From positions 165,607 through 229,606 of the forward strand of contig CAVSWC010000007.1 in NCBI GenBank assembly GCA_963731585.1: DNA of 64,000 bases. The letters run 5' to 3'. The stretch comes from CANKHA01 sp963731585 (GTDB lineage Bacteria; Pseudomonadota; Alphaproteobacteria; Rhizobiales; Xanthobacteraceae). The translations under genes were made by a program, and so were the position numbers. This document shows positions 26,164 to 34,245 of the stretch, in pieces. The notes beneath the pieces are model-generated. The model did not search any database. It had not been told where the DNA came from and saw only the letters and a program-made list of their open reading frames with translations. Within the stretch, counting starts at the first letter, position 1, and each line of letters opens with the position of its first letter.

Positions 26164-26661
26164 TTGCCAACTGCACTAGACTGGGCAAATCTACGGCGGC
26201 CGAGAACGATGTTTCTGCTGCACCAAGTCAGCAAAGGTCTGCGAGCCAGGCTCGCCTCCGCCCTCGGCGAGTTTGGGCTGACTAACCTTCAATATACGGC
26301 GCTGAGCGTTCTGCGCGATCGGGAGCCGCTTTCCTCAGCGGAATTATCTCGTAGGGTCAATCTGACACCGCAAACTGTAAGAGAAGTTGTATCGGGGCTG
26401 GAGGAAAGCGGTTGGATCGCGCGAAGCGAAGATGAGGCCAATCGACGTATCCTAAATTTGCGACTGACCAGTTCAGGGCGAAAGCTGATCGACGCGTGCG
26501 AGAAGATTGCGGACGATATCGAAATTGAAGTGTTCCGCGATATGCCGAAAGCGCAACTATTGGAATGGAGGGACTCCCTCCGGCGAATTTTACATGAGTT
26601 CCGCGAAGAGGCAGGTACTCCTGAAATGAAACCCAAGAAATTAAATCGCGGTAGAAGGTAG
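26164..26661 (+). CDS. MarR-family transcriptional regulator (FerC/CouR-like)
   Basis: A 165-residue winged-helix regulator. The DNA-binding part runs LTNLQYTALSVLRD, LSSAELSRRVNLTPQTVREV, VSGLEESGWIARSEDEANRR (the R-x-L wing) and LRLTSSGRKLIDACEK. Dimer helices are at both ends. TTG 26164 is preceded by AAGGAGT at a good distance. It lies just before an NDP-forming CoA synthetase and near a hydroxycinnamoyl-CoA hydratase-lyase. In Sphingobium (FerC) and Rhodopseudomonas (CouR) such MarR proteins repress those genes and are released by the hydroxycinnamoyl-CoA. That role here is inferred from family, context and the paired dyads. Confidence 0.87.
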   Translation: MPTALDWANLRRPRTMFLLHQVSKGLRARLASALGEFGLTNLQYTALSVLRDREPLSSAELSRRVNLTPQTVREVVSGLEESGWIARSEDEANRRILNLRLTSSGRKLIDACEKIADDIEIEVFRDMPKAQLLEWRDSLRRILHEFREEAGTPEMKPKKLNRGRR

Positions 26662-26682
26662 TCATGGAAGCAGCGTACGTTC

Positions 26683-26719
26683 TTTACAATATTCGTAGAC
26701 CTTATATAAGGTCCCCGAA
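26683..26719 (+). promoter_or_regulatory. promoter with 28-bp dyad operator, site 1
   Basis: A -35 box TTTACA (26683-26688) and -10 box TATAAG (26705-26710) are 16 bases apart. Over spacer and -10 lies a 28-bp dyad: left arm TTCGTAGACCTTAT, right arm ATAAGGTCCCCGAA (12 of 14 positions symmetric). A repressor bound here would block polymerase. Twenty-two of 28 positions match site 2 at 31251-31278, with the same placement relative to the promoter boxes. Confidence 0.75.
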
Positions 26720-27049
26720 GATATGAGGAGAGCAGCGCCATTGGCTCTTGATCGCGGGCGGTTGGCGGTCTTTTCCGTCCTGATTGTGGCCGATCTTCTG
26801 GTGTCCACTTCGTAGCCAAGGACATGCTGCTCCTTGTACGGGACAGCGCGTCGGCGCGCCCGCCCTTAGCGCCGTTGCCCGCTCTGTGCATTTCCAGCAC
26901 ATGAACTGTCGCGACCAGCGCTCCGGCATTAAGATAAACGAATGCAACGGTATGTCTATGCAACAGCGAGAGAAGCAGGGAAGCGACATGTCAGGGCGGG
27001 CGAACAGCCACACGATCAAGACGCGCTTACGTTTTCCGCCACCGATAAA

Positions 27050-29191
27050 ATGGTGGACGCTCTGTTGTCGCCGAAGAGCGTTGCGATCGTTGGCGCTTCG
27101 GATCGCGCCGGCGCGTGGAGCGCGCGGGTCTGGAAGAATTTAAGAAAGCACAACTACCCACACAGCGTTTATCCGGTAAATCCCACCCGCCAAACGGTGT
27201 GGGACAGCACCTGCTACCCCGACCTTGGCGCATTGCCCGAAGCGCCCGACCATGTCGCCATCATGGTGCCGGCTGGCCAGGTTCCCGACACCTTGTTCAG
27301 CGCCGCAGCCGCGGGGGCGCGGTCGGCGACGATCTTTTCGGCCGGCTTCGGCGAGGGTTCCGCGTCGGAAGGACTGGCGCTGCGCGACAAACTGTCTGAG
27401 GCGATAGTAAAAACCGGTCTCGCCGTATCCGGTCCGAACTGCGTAGGAAATCTGTCGGCGGAAGCGTCGTTCGTAACCGTCATCGAAGACCGCATGCAAA
27501 GCCTGCGAAGGGGCTCCATCGCCCTGGTCGGGCAAAGCGGCGGCATGCTGATGGCGATGAATCAATGTCTGGAATCCAGAGGGTTGGACGTCGATTATCT
27601 CGTAAGCAGCGGCAATGAAATCGGGCTCACGACGCCGGACTACATTGCCTACTTCGCCCAGAAGCCGCAGATCCAAGTCATCATCGCTTACATCGAGCAT
27701 ATCGCCGACGCCGAAAGGCTTCGGGCCGCGATCGATCTGGCTGGCAATGCCGGTAAGACCGTCGTCGCCTTCAAGCTTGGGCAATCGGAAGCCGGCCAAA
27801 AGGCCGCCTTGGCGCACACGGGGAACCTTGCCGGCACGACGCAAGGCTTCGATGCCGTGTTCGGCTCACGCGGCATTGTGCGTGTCGACTCGCTCGACGA
27901 TCTTACTGAAGTTGCCGAGCTCGTCACCCGCAGCGGCGTTCCACGCGGGACGCGCGTGGGTGCGATTACTCTTTCGGGAGCCTTCCGTGGCATGCTGCTG
28001 GATGTCGCGGATCGGGCCGGCGTCGAATTTCCGGCATTGCAGCCTGAGACCGAACGCAAGCTGAAAGAGTTGCTGTTGACCGGATCCTATGCCGGAAATC
28101 CGATCGACGGCGGGTTCAGTCTTTCCTCCAACCCGGATCTGCTGACCAGCTGCCTTGAGGTGCTGAACGACGACCCAAACATCGACCTTATTCTGGTTCA
28201 GGGGCCGCTGCCCCGTGTGCCGGGCAGCCCGCGCAACGAAAAGTATATTGCATTGGGCAATGCTTTCGCCGCGAGCCGCGCCACGAAGCCGATCGCTTAC
28301 ACATCGTTCGCCTCCTATGGGCTGACCGACTATGCCCTTGGCCTTCGGGCGCAGGCGCCGCGATTGTCATTCCTGCAGGAGGGTTTCAAAAGCCTGCGTG
28401 CGATAGGACGCGTCGGCGCCGCCGCCGCAGCCCGGCGCCGCCGTGAAGCTGCCGAAAGGCAGCCTGGCGCCGGTATGACGCCAAAGGAGCGGGCGTCGCG
28501 GATCGCGCGCGTGTCCGAATTAGTCAAAGCGAGTGACGGCCCGATTCTCAACGAAGCTGACGCCAAGAAAGTTCTTTCTTGCTACGGAATTCCGACGCCG
28601 CTGGAGCGTGTCGTCAACAGCCTCGAAGAAGCCCTCCATGCCGCGGACGAAATCGGCTACCCGGTCGTTCTGAAATTCATCTCGTCCACGGTATTGCACA
28701 AGTCGGACATCGGCGGCGTGCACCTCGACATCAGGACGCACCAGGATCTTTCGCGCGCCTTCGAAATGCTGCGCACGAACGCCCGCGTTCATGGCGTGCC
28801 GGAGGAGGGCTATCTTGTCGCGCAGTTTATCGCGGGCGGCGTCGAGATGGCCCTTGGTATCCACAATGATCCAGAGGTCGGCCCGCTTGTGATGGTCGGG
28901 GCTGGCGGCGTCCTGCTCGAATTGATCAAGGACGTGGAGTTTATCGCTCCTCCAGTTAACGTGACGCTGGCAAACGAAGCCATTCGGCGCCTTAAGAGTC
29001 ACAAGCTCCTGTCAGGGTTTCGCGGCAGACCGCCACTGGACACAAACGCGCTTTGCTCAGCTATGACGCAGCTAGCCGCGCTGGCGGAAGAATGCGGCGG
29101 CCTGATACTGAGTGTCGACATCAATCCCATTGTTGTATTGCCACAGGGATGTATCGCGGTTGATGCAGCAATTGTCCTGAAGGGGCGCTAA
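27050..29191 (+). CDS. NDP-forming acyl-CoA synthetase (FerA-like hydroxycinnamoyl-CoA synthetase)
   Basis: About 713 residues with the ADP-forming acetate-CoA ligase architecture. First comes a CoA-binding Rossmann domain (LLSPKSVAIVGASDRAGAWS). Then come succinyl-CoA-ligase-like domains with GPNCVGN, ALVGQSGGM and the phospho-His region ALAHTGNLAGTTQ, and last a C-terminal ATP-grasp domain (YGIPTPLERV, GYPVVLKFISSTVLHKSDIG). Feruloyl-CoA synthetase FerA of Sphingobium belongs to this superfamily, and the nearby hydratase-lyase and MarR gene fit that role. ATG 27050 is a safe start. A better ribosome site precedes ATG 26988, whose frame would need one base added to join. Confidence 0.85.
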   Translation: MVDALLSPKSVAIVGASDRAGAWSARVWKNLRKHNYPHSVYPVNPTRQTVWDSTCYPDLGALPEAPDHVAIMVPAGQVPDTLFSAAAAGARSATIFSAGFGEGSASEGLALRDKLSEAIVKTGLAVSGPNCVGNLSAEASFVTVIEDRMQSLRRGSIALVGQSGGMLMAMNQCLESRGLDVDYLVSSGNEIGLTTPDYIAYFAQKPQIQVIIAYIEHIADAERLRAAIDLAGNAGKTVVAFKLGQSEAGQKAALAHTGNLAGTTQGFDAVFGSRGIVRVDSLDDLTEVAELVTRSGVPRGTRVGAITLSGAFRGMLLDVADRAGVEFPALQPETERKLKELLLTGSYAGNPIDGGFSLSSNPDLLTSCLEVLNDDPNIDLILVQGPLPRVPGSPRNEKYIALGNAFAASRATKPIAYTSFASYGLTDYALGLRAQAPRLSFLQEGFKSLRAIGRVGAAAAARRRREAAERQPGAGMTPKERASRIARVSELVKASDGPILNEADAKKVLSCYGIPTPLERVVNSLEEALHAADEIGYPVVLKFISSTVLHKSDIGGVHLDIRTHQDLSRAFEMLRTNARVHGVPEEGYLVAQFIAGGVEMALGIHNDPEVGPLVMVGAGGVLLELIKDVEFIAPPVNVTLANEAIRRLKSHKLLSGFRGRPPLDTNALCSAMTQLAALAEECGGLILSVDINPIVVLPQGCIAVDAAIVLKGR

Positions 29192-29227
29192 TCTCGCCGT
29201 GCCAGAGCTCAATCAATAGGGTTGGAA

Positions 29228-29968
29228 ATGGTCCGCATTGCATTTGCCATTGGCGATTATCCGCCGGAACAGCGTCTCCTCCGTGAGGACGTGGCCAAGA
29301 GCTATTCCTCGTCCGAGGTTGAAGTCGGAATCGTCTCCGTGGCTGCCAGTCCTTACGGCGGGTTGGGCCCCGCTGAGATTCAACTGGTGGCTCCGTATTA
29401 TCACGCCGCTTATCTCGAGGCCGAGGCTTTGGGATATGATGCTGTGGTGCCGCTTGGAATGCTCGACCTGGGCGTCGACGGCGGCCGTTCCCTGGTCGAC
29501 ATTCCCGTCATCGCCCCCTGTGAAGCCGCATTCCATGTCGCCGCGCAACTCGGCGATCGGTTTGGTATTGTTTGCTATCATCAATCTCTTATCCCGCGGC
29601 AACGTACGCTGACCAAGGCTTACGGCATGGAAGACTGGGTCGCCGGCCGGCGGGCCTCAGGTTTCCGTTTGAGTGAGATCGCAGACAACAAGGAACAGAT
29701 GATTGCGTCGTTCATGACAGCCGCCCGCGAGCTCATCGATCAGGATGGTGCTGACGTGATTATTGCCCATGGCATCACGCAATGCCCGATACACATCCGT
29801 CCGGATTGGGCGGCGAATGAGCTCGGTGTTCCTGTCGTGGAAGGAATTGGTGCTCCGATCCGAATGGCCGCGCTCCTGGCTGGCCTCGGTTTGAAACACA
29901 GCCGCAAACGGTGGCCAAAATCCAAGGCGCGGCCGCAGCTGCCGCTCACCGATAAAGCCGCCAGGTAG
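29228..29968 (+). CDS. Asp/Glu/hydantoin racemase superfamily protein without the usual cysteines
   Basis: A 246-residue protein with the two-domain racemase fold: MVRIAFAIGDYPPEQRLLRE, YHAAYLEAEALGYDAVVPLG, LVDIPVIAPCEAAFHVAAQL and ADVIIAHGITQCP. In hydantoin and aspartate racemases one Cys follows the strand that here ends VVPLGMLDLG, and another lies where IIAHGI stands; both are replaced. Two other cysteines (APCE and TQCP) lie nearby and might substitute. The reaction is unknown. It follows the CoA synthetase by 36 bases and is probably in the same transcript. Confidence 0.72.
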   Translation: MVRIAFAIGDYPPEQRLLREDVAKSYSSSEVEVGIVSVAASPYGGLGPAEIQLVAPYYHAAYLEAEALGYDAVVPLGMLDLGVDGGRSLVDIPVIAPCEAAFHVAAQLGDRFGIVCYHQSLIPRQRTLTKAYGMEDWVAGRRASGFRLSEIADNKEQMIASFMTAARELIDQDGADVIIAHGITQCPIHIRPDWAANELGVPVVEGIGAPIRMAALLAGLGLKHSRKRWPKSKARPQLPLTDKAAR

Positions 29969-30013
29969 CCCTTCAGGCGGGCCCCTGCGCCGTCGACGTC
30001 GGATGATGCGACA

Positions 30014-30042
30014 TGCTGATTCTTCGGATGGAAGAGTCAGCA
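30014..30042. terminator. hairpin between convergent genes
   Basis: A 12-bp stem with one G-T pair (TGCTGATTCTTC with GGAAGAGTCAGCA, loop of 5) lies between the ends of the convergent racemase-like gene and the TctC gene. There is no T-run on either side, so it is a transcript-end hairpin rather than a textbook intrinsic terminator. Confidence 0.45.
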
Positions 30043-30072
30043 CGCAAGATGTCATTCTTGATCTCGGAGACG

Positions 30073-31080
30073 CTATTTAGTGAGCTCTCGCATCCTTTCG
30101 ACGATTTCAGGCGAGGTTGTCATAAGATCGGCTAAAAGTTTTTCAAGTTCGGGGCCGGAAACGTAAGCGATTTCCATGTTTCGTTTATTAGCTTCGTCTA
30201 GCAGTTCGGGATCCTTCAACGTGTCGGCCAAGGCTTTGCGCAGAATTTCCACCCGTTCCTTCGGGACATTGGGTGGGGCGACGATCGGGCGTCCAAGCTC
30301 CACGCTTGAGGTATAGAGCGACAGTACTTTCCGCTGATCCTCGTCTTTGACAAAATCAAAAACAGACGGTGCATTCAGCCCTTCAACCGGCTGTCGCTCC
30401 GTGTTGAACAAAATCTTGATTTTTCCGGACGCGAACCATTCCGGTTTATGGCTGCGAAGCTGGCTCAATGTCTGGCAAATACCGTGGACTTCGCCGCGTT
30501 CGATTGCCAACGAGACGGCCGTACCGCTGCCGTAACCTTCGACGAGCTTGAATTTCATGCCGAGCAACCGCTGCAGCAACACCGGCGTTGTGCTGATAGC
30601 GGTTCCTGCGCCGGCGCCGCCGACCAGGAGTTCGTTCTGGAACAGATCCTGGGCATTTTTCACCTTGGTGTCGCCAACCGCGGCACAGACGCGATTGGTC
30701 AATTCCGGGCTGCCCAACCAGTTGAACTTCATAGGATCGAAACGCACGCCGTCCCCCTTCATGAGGGCTTCATTCGGCAGGTTGCGGCCGATCATGCCGA
30801 TGACCGTGCCGTCCTGGGGAGCGGTGTTGTAGAGGAAATTGGCCGCTATGATTCCGCCGGCGCCAGGCATGTTCTGCGGCACGATCGTGGGATTGCCCGG
30901 AATATACTTGTTGAGAAAGCGGGCGATAAGGCGCGCCCACTGATCGTAGTCACCGCCCGAAGCTGCGGAGACAATGAACTTGATCTGCTTATCCCGATAG
31001 AAGTCTTCGGCCGTTGCCGGTATTCCGGTCGCGGTCACTACAGACAATGCCGCGACAATAACCTTGAGTGTCCACTGCAA
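30073..31080 (-). CDS. TctC/Bug-family periplasmic binding protein 1
   Basis: A 335-residue tripartite-tricarboxylate-transporter receptor. A signal peptide (MQWTLKVIVAALSVVTATGI, cleavage near ATA) precedes the family opening FYRDKQIKFIVSAASGGDYD, then YIPGNPTIVPQNMPGAGGII and NFLYNTAPQDGTVIGMIGRN. These proteins bind carboxylates in the periplasm. It groups by eye with the proteins at 45851 and 47783 (PGAG-x-AAN and GTxxGxxxRN-like segments). No TctA/TctB genes are nearby. It is divergent from the hydratase-lyase gene, so its promoter shares the region holding the dyad at 31251-31278. Confidence 0.92.
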   Translation of the reverse strand: MQWTLKVIVAALSVVTATGIPATAEDFYRDKQIKFIVSAASGGDYDQWARLIARFLNKYIPGNPTIVPQNMPGAGGIIAANFLYNTAPQDGTVIGMIGRNLPNEALMKGDGVRFDPMKFNWLGSPELTNRVCAAVGDTKVKNAQDLFQNELLVGGAGAGTAISTTPVLLQRLLGMKFKLVEGYGSGTAVSLAIERGEVHGICQTLSQLRSHKPEWFASGKIKILFNTERQPVEGLNAPSVFDFVKDEDQRKVLSLYTSSVELGRPIVAPPNVPKERVEILRKALADTLKDPELLDEANKRNMEIAYVSGPELEKLLADLMTTSPEIVERMRELTK

Positions 31081-31241
31081 GCGAATGCTCCCTTAGTTTT
31101 AGTTTGTTCCGAAAATACTATCCGTCGAAAACTGGCGATACAAGCCAACGGCGGAGCAGCGCTGTCATCGGCGACCGTGCGCTCCTATTTGGCCGCCGAG
31201 TTGCGAAAACACCTCCTCGGCGCCGCCGAAGCGCACCGTGC

Positions 31242-31278
31242 TTGACAGTATTCGGAAGCCATATATAAGGTAACCGAA
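31242..31278 (+). promoter_or_regulatory. promoter with 28-bp dyad operator, site 2
   Basis: A -35 box TTGACA (31242-31247) and -10 box TATAAG (31264-31269) are 16 bases apart, as at site 1. The dyad 31251-31278 has left arm TTCGGAAGCCATAT and right arm ATAAGGTAACCGAA (10 of 14 positions symmetric). It covers the spacer and -10 of the hydratase-lyase promoter, 17 bases before the start codon. The same repressor probably binds here and at 26692-26719. Confidence 0.75.
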
Positions 31279-31294
31279 CATATGGAGATATGCA

Positions 31295-32152
31295 ATGACA
31301 ACTTCTGAAGGTGGCCTCGCAGTGGCCGCGTCACCCATCGAGCTTGAGAACGTCAAGATAGAGCGTGACGGAGCCACGACCTTCATCATTTTGAATCGGC
31401 CGGACAAGCGGAACGCGATGAGCCCCCAACTTCACGTCGACATGGGCGACGCGTTGGACTGGGCGGAAATGGACGACCAGACCAAAGTCGTCGTTGTTAC
31501 GGGGGCGGGCGAAAATTTTTGCGCGGGCCAGGATCTCAAGCTCTATTTCCGTGGAACCGAAGACGACCCGAAGGCGCGCGTTCGGGCGAGGCGTGCTGCG
31601 CATTCGTGGCGATGGGACCGCCTATCTTCATTTCCGAAGCCGACGATCGCTATGGTTCACGGCTATTGCTTTGGTGGAGGCTTCACGCCGGTTATCGCTT
31701 GCGACTTTGCCTACGCTGCCGATGATGCCACTTTCGGATTATCTGAAGTTAACTGGGGTATCATCCCGGGCGGATTAGTGGCGTGGGCGGTGACGGAAGT
31801 GATGGGTTATCGTGACGCGATCTATTATGCCGTCACGGGTGACCAGTTCACTGGCAAGGAAGCCGCGGCAATGCGCTTCGTGAACAAGTCATTTCCTGTC
31901 GATGCATTGAAGGCGGAAACTATGGTCCTGGCGAGAAAGCTGGAGGCTAAGAGTCCAGCGGCGGTGCGCTACACTAAAGAGTGTGTTCGCAGCGTTCGAC
32001 GCATGTCGAAGGAGCAGGCCCTGGACTATCTAAACTGTAAAAGCGATGCGTTGAAGTTTATCGATCCTGAAGGCGGACGCCAGAAGGCTATGAAGCAGTT
32101 TCTCGACGAAAAGACATTCAAGCCCGGCCTTGGTGAATTCAAGAGGGTCTAA
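31295..32152 (+). CDS. p-hydroxycinnamoyl-CoA hydratase/lyase (FerB/Ech-like)
   Basis: A 285-residue crotonase-fold enzyme very like feruloyl-CoA hydratase-lyases. It has ILNRPDKRNAMSPQLHVDMG, VVTGAGENFCAGQDLKLYFR, KPTIAMVHGYCFGGGFTPVI (oxyanion hole), ATFGLSEVNWGIIPGG (catalytic Glu and Trp of the subgroup), and the C-terminal MKQFLDEKTFKPG characteristic of these enzymes. The enzyme hydrates the CoA thioester of ferulate, coumarate or caffeate and splits off acetyl-CoA, leaving the aromatic aldehyde (vanillin or 4-hydroxybenzaldehyde). The substrate range is inferred. It carries its own promoter and dyad operator, like the CoA synthetase gene. Confidence 0.88.
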   Translation: MTTSEGGLAVAASPIELENVKIERDGATTFIILNRPDKRNAMSPQLHVDMGDALDWAEMDDQTKVVVVTGAGENFCAGQDLKLYFRGTEDDPKARVRARRAAHSWRWDRLSSFPKPTIAMVHGYCFGGGFTPVIACDFAYAADDATFGLSEVNWGIIPGGLVAWAVTEVMGYRDAIYYAVTGDQFTGKEAAAMRFVNKSFPVDALKAETMVLARKLEAKSPAAVRYTKECVRSVRRMSKEQALDYLNCKSDALKFIDPEGGRQKAMKQFLDEKTFKPGLGEFKRV

Positions 32153-32462
32153 AATATAAACGGCGTGCGGCCGCCACGCCGAAAAGACCAATATCATTGC
32201 GCGGGCTGTCACGCAGCCGCGGCGCGCGACCCAAATCATAAGTGTGCGCATTAGCAGCGCGCGTCCCATGGCCCCCACACCGATTAACGCTACCCGGTCT
32301 GACATGGTTGTTTACCGCCTACTTGAGGGGGACCTTCTACCCCGCTGCTAACTTGACTTGCGGTTCCCTACCATTTCAATATGCATCGGTTAACGTGGTC
32401 CGGGCTTGACCGTTGTGGCCCGAACACAGGTACATTTGGTGACACAACAGCTAGGAAATGTC
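32153..32462. pseudogene. gap with remnant of a beta-hydroxyacid dehydrogenase gene
   Basis: On the minus strand from 32305 the sequence reads MSDRVALIGVGAMGRALLMR, the GxGxMG nucleotide-binding start of a 3-hydroxyisobutyrate-dehydrogenase-like protein. After about 20 residues the similarity ends, and the frame runs into the hydratase-lyase gene. This looks like the 5' stub of a lost gene. The rest of the gap should hold the cupin gene promoter; nothing else is recognised. Confidence 0.45.
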
Positions 32463-32879
32463 ATGGCCATCAACATCGTTGATACTCTAAAGCTCGCCAG
32501 GGAAAACAAGAAGCGCACCAAGATTATGGACACCCGCAAGATGCACGCGTGGGTGCATTACTACCCGAATCCCGGCGATCACGACGACCTGCACTGCCAC
32601 CCGGGAGACCAGACATTCTTGTGCCTCGACGGCGAGTGCACCATGAGTTTTCCGGATGGTGGCAAAGCCGTAATGAAGCCGGGCATGGTGGCGCTGATCG
32701 AGGGGGGATCGTTCTACCGGTTGGAAAACACTGGCACCGGTCCCATGATCCTGATGGGCACGCGGACCGGGCCGAATTCCGCGAACAAACACATCAATTA
32801 TGAAACCGGAAAAGACATTAAGGGCACCACCGAGCTGGTCCGTGGCGCCGGCAGTCCTGACCCCAGGGCCCATAACTAA
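32463..32879 (+). CDS. cupin-domain protein
   Basis: A 138-residue single-cupin protein. The metal-binding pattern is visible: HYYPNPGDHDDLHCHPGDQT supplies His residues and LCLDGECTMSFPDGG the following strand; the second motif region is MKPGMVALIEGGSFYRLENT. ATG 32463 (MAINIVDTLKLAREN) is preferred to the longer upstream frame. Cupins of this size act as small isomerases, dioxygenases or sugar/ligand-binding proteins; the function here is unknown. It lies between the hydratase-lyase and a convergent TctC gene. Confidence 0.82.
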   Translation: MAINIVDTLKLARENKKRTKIMDTRKMHAWVHYYPNPGDHDDLHCHPGDQTFLCLDGECTMSFPDGGKAVMKPGMVALIEGGSFYRLENTGTGPMILMGTRTGPNSANKHINYETGKDIKGTTELVRGAGSPDPRAHN

Positions 32880-32886
32880 TGCAACT

Positions 32887-32918
32887 TGCCGATCATTGCG
32901 GTGCGCCGGTGATCGGCA
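32887..32918. terminator. hairpin between convergent cupin and TctC genes
   Basis: A perfect 9-bp stem TGCCGATCA / TGATCGGCA with a 14-base loop, located between the stop codons of the cupin gene (32879) and the TctC gene (32924). There is no clear T-run, so it may act on both transcripts as an end or stability hairpin. Confidence 0.45.
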
Positions 32919-32923
32919 CGTTC

Positions 32924-34012
32924 TCACTCCTTCGGCCGAATTCCTTGCTTGGTCAGCAGGGTGCGGATGAATGTTTCCGCTGTTGGCGTGAGCCGCGCGT
33001 CTGCCGTTTTCACGAGAAGCGCGACATCCTCGTGTGACATAGGTCCGATGTCTTCGCTGATGCGTTTACCCTTCTCTAGGAACTCCGGGTCAGCCAGCAT
33101 CTTCTGAAACGCCTGACGATACGTTGCGACTATTTCAGGAGGCGTGTTGGGTGGTAGCGAAACCCACGGGTCTACCAGGCACATCGCCTCCAAATATTTG
33201 AAGGCGTCCCGCGCGGTCGGATCAACCAGCCTATCTGTAATCAGCTCCGCCATCACAGGCGTTTCGGGGAAATCCGAGCGGCGCCGTATCTTACCGTCAA
33301 TTACGACGCCGGACTGCGACAGGACCTTGAATTTCCCTGTATCTGTGAGGCGTTTGATTAAGAATGAATTCGCAGTCGTAACCAGATCCACTTCGCCGCG
33401 CTCCAGGGCGATGGAAGTCTCGTTCGCCCCGCGATACCCGACGACCCATTTGGCGTTCCAATCTAGAAACTCCATGCCCCAGGAGATCATTTGCTCGCCT
33501 GAACGCGTACCATCGACCGCGCCCACTGCCACAGGCGGCGCGCTCTTATCCTTTAAGCGTTCCTCCCCACCCTTGCTTATGACCTGAAAAGTCCCGCCGC
33601 GGGAGATGCCACCGACGAAATGAAATTTTGTCGGATCATACTGAGCATTCGTAGAACGAAAAGCCATCGGATCAAGTTGGGTTCCGGAGCCGGTGGTTAT
33701 CATCAGGCCATCCGACTTGGCTTGGCGCACAAAGAAGTTTAGGGCAACGCGGCCGTCCGCGCCCGGCATATTGCGTACAATGAACGCCGGATTTCCTGGC
33801 AGATATTTTGGTAAGAATTGCGCGATCAGTCGGCCTGCCGCGTCAACGCCTCCTCCGGCGGTATAGCCAATGATCATCGTGACGGCTTTGGCGTCAGCTT
33901 GGTTCGATTCCGGTTCTGTGGCGCAGGCGACCTGAAGCGCAACAAGGGTAATAGCCCAGGCCATGATGCAGGCAACAAAGCGGAATATGAAAGTAGGCAA
34001 CGACTGCAGCAT
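32924..34012 (-). CDS. TctC/Bug-family periplasmic binding protein 2
   Basis: A 362-residue receptor. The start at 34012 is chosen because GGAGG lies just upstream on the coding strand and a signal peptide follows (MLQSLPTFIFRFVACIMAWA). The family blocks are VTMIIGYTAGGGVDAAGRLI, YLPGNPAFIVRNMPGADGRV and YDPTKFHFVGGISRGGTFQV. The segment WNAKWVVGYRGANETSIALE is shared with the proteins at 44626, 51421 and 53909, forming one subgroup. The ligand is unknown. It is divergent from the TauD-like gene downstream in coordinate, so the two may share a control region (34013-34245). Confidence 0.9.
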   Translation of the reverse strand: MLQSLPTFIFRFVACIMAWAITLVALQVACATEPESNQADAKAVTMIIGYTAGGGVDAAGRLIAQFLPKYLPGNPAFIVRNMPGADGRVALNFFVRQAKSDGLMITTGSGTQLDPMAFRSTNAQYDPTKFHFVGGISRGGTFQVISKGGEERLKDKSAPPVAVGAVDGTRSGEQMISWGMEFLDWNAKWVVGYRGANETSIALERGEVDLVTTANSFLIKRLTDTGKFKVLSQSGVVIDGKIRRRSDFPETPVMAELITDRLVDPTARDAFKYLEAMCLVDPWVSLPPNTPPEIVATYRQAFQKMLADPEFLEKGKRISEDIGPMSHEDVALLVKTADARLTPTAETFIRTLLTKQGIRPKE

Positions 34013-34245
34013 CATCCCCTCCAGTTGATAGACGCAGGGTAGGGGGTTTTTATCCATTGTGGCAACAAGCCATTCGTGCGGTACTATCTGCGTGACCAAT
34101 ACTCGTGCTCTGCGCGCCCTGCGGAACGGGGAGTTGCTACGCTGCCCCTAAGGAAGGTTTAGGCCTGCTCGAGGTAAATCATCTTGGATTTCGAGAGGCT
34201 TTGAGCAAGAATCTCTTAGATAAGGCAATGAGAAGGGAGGAACAG

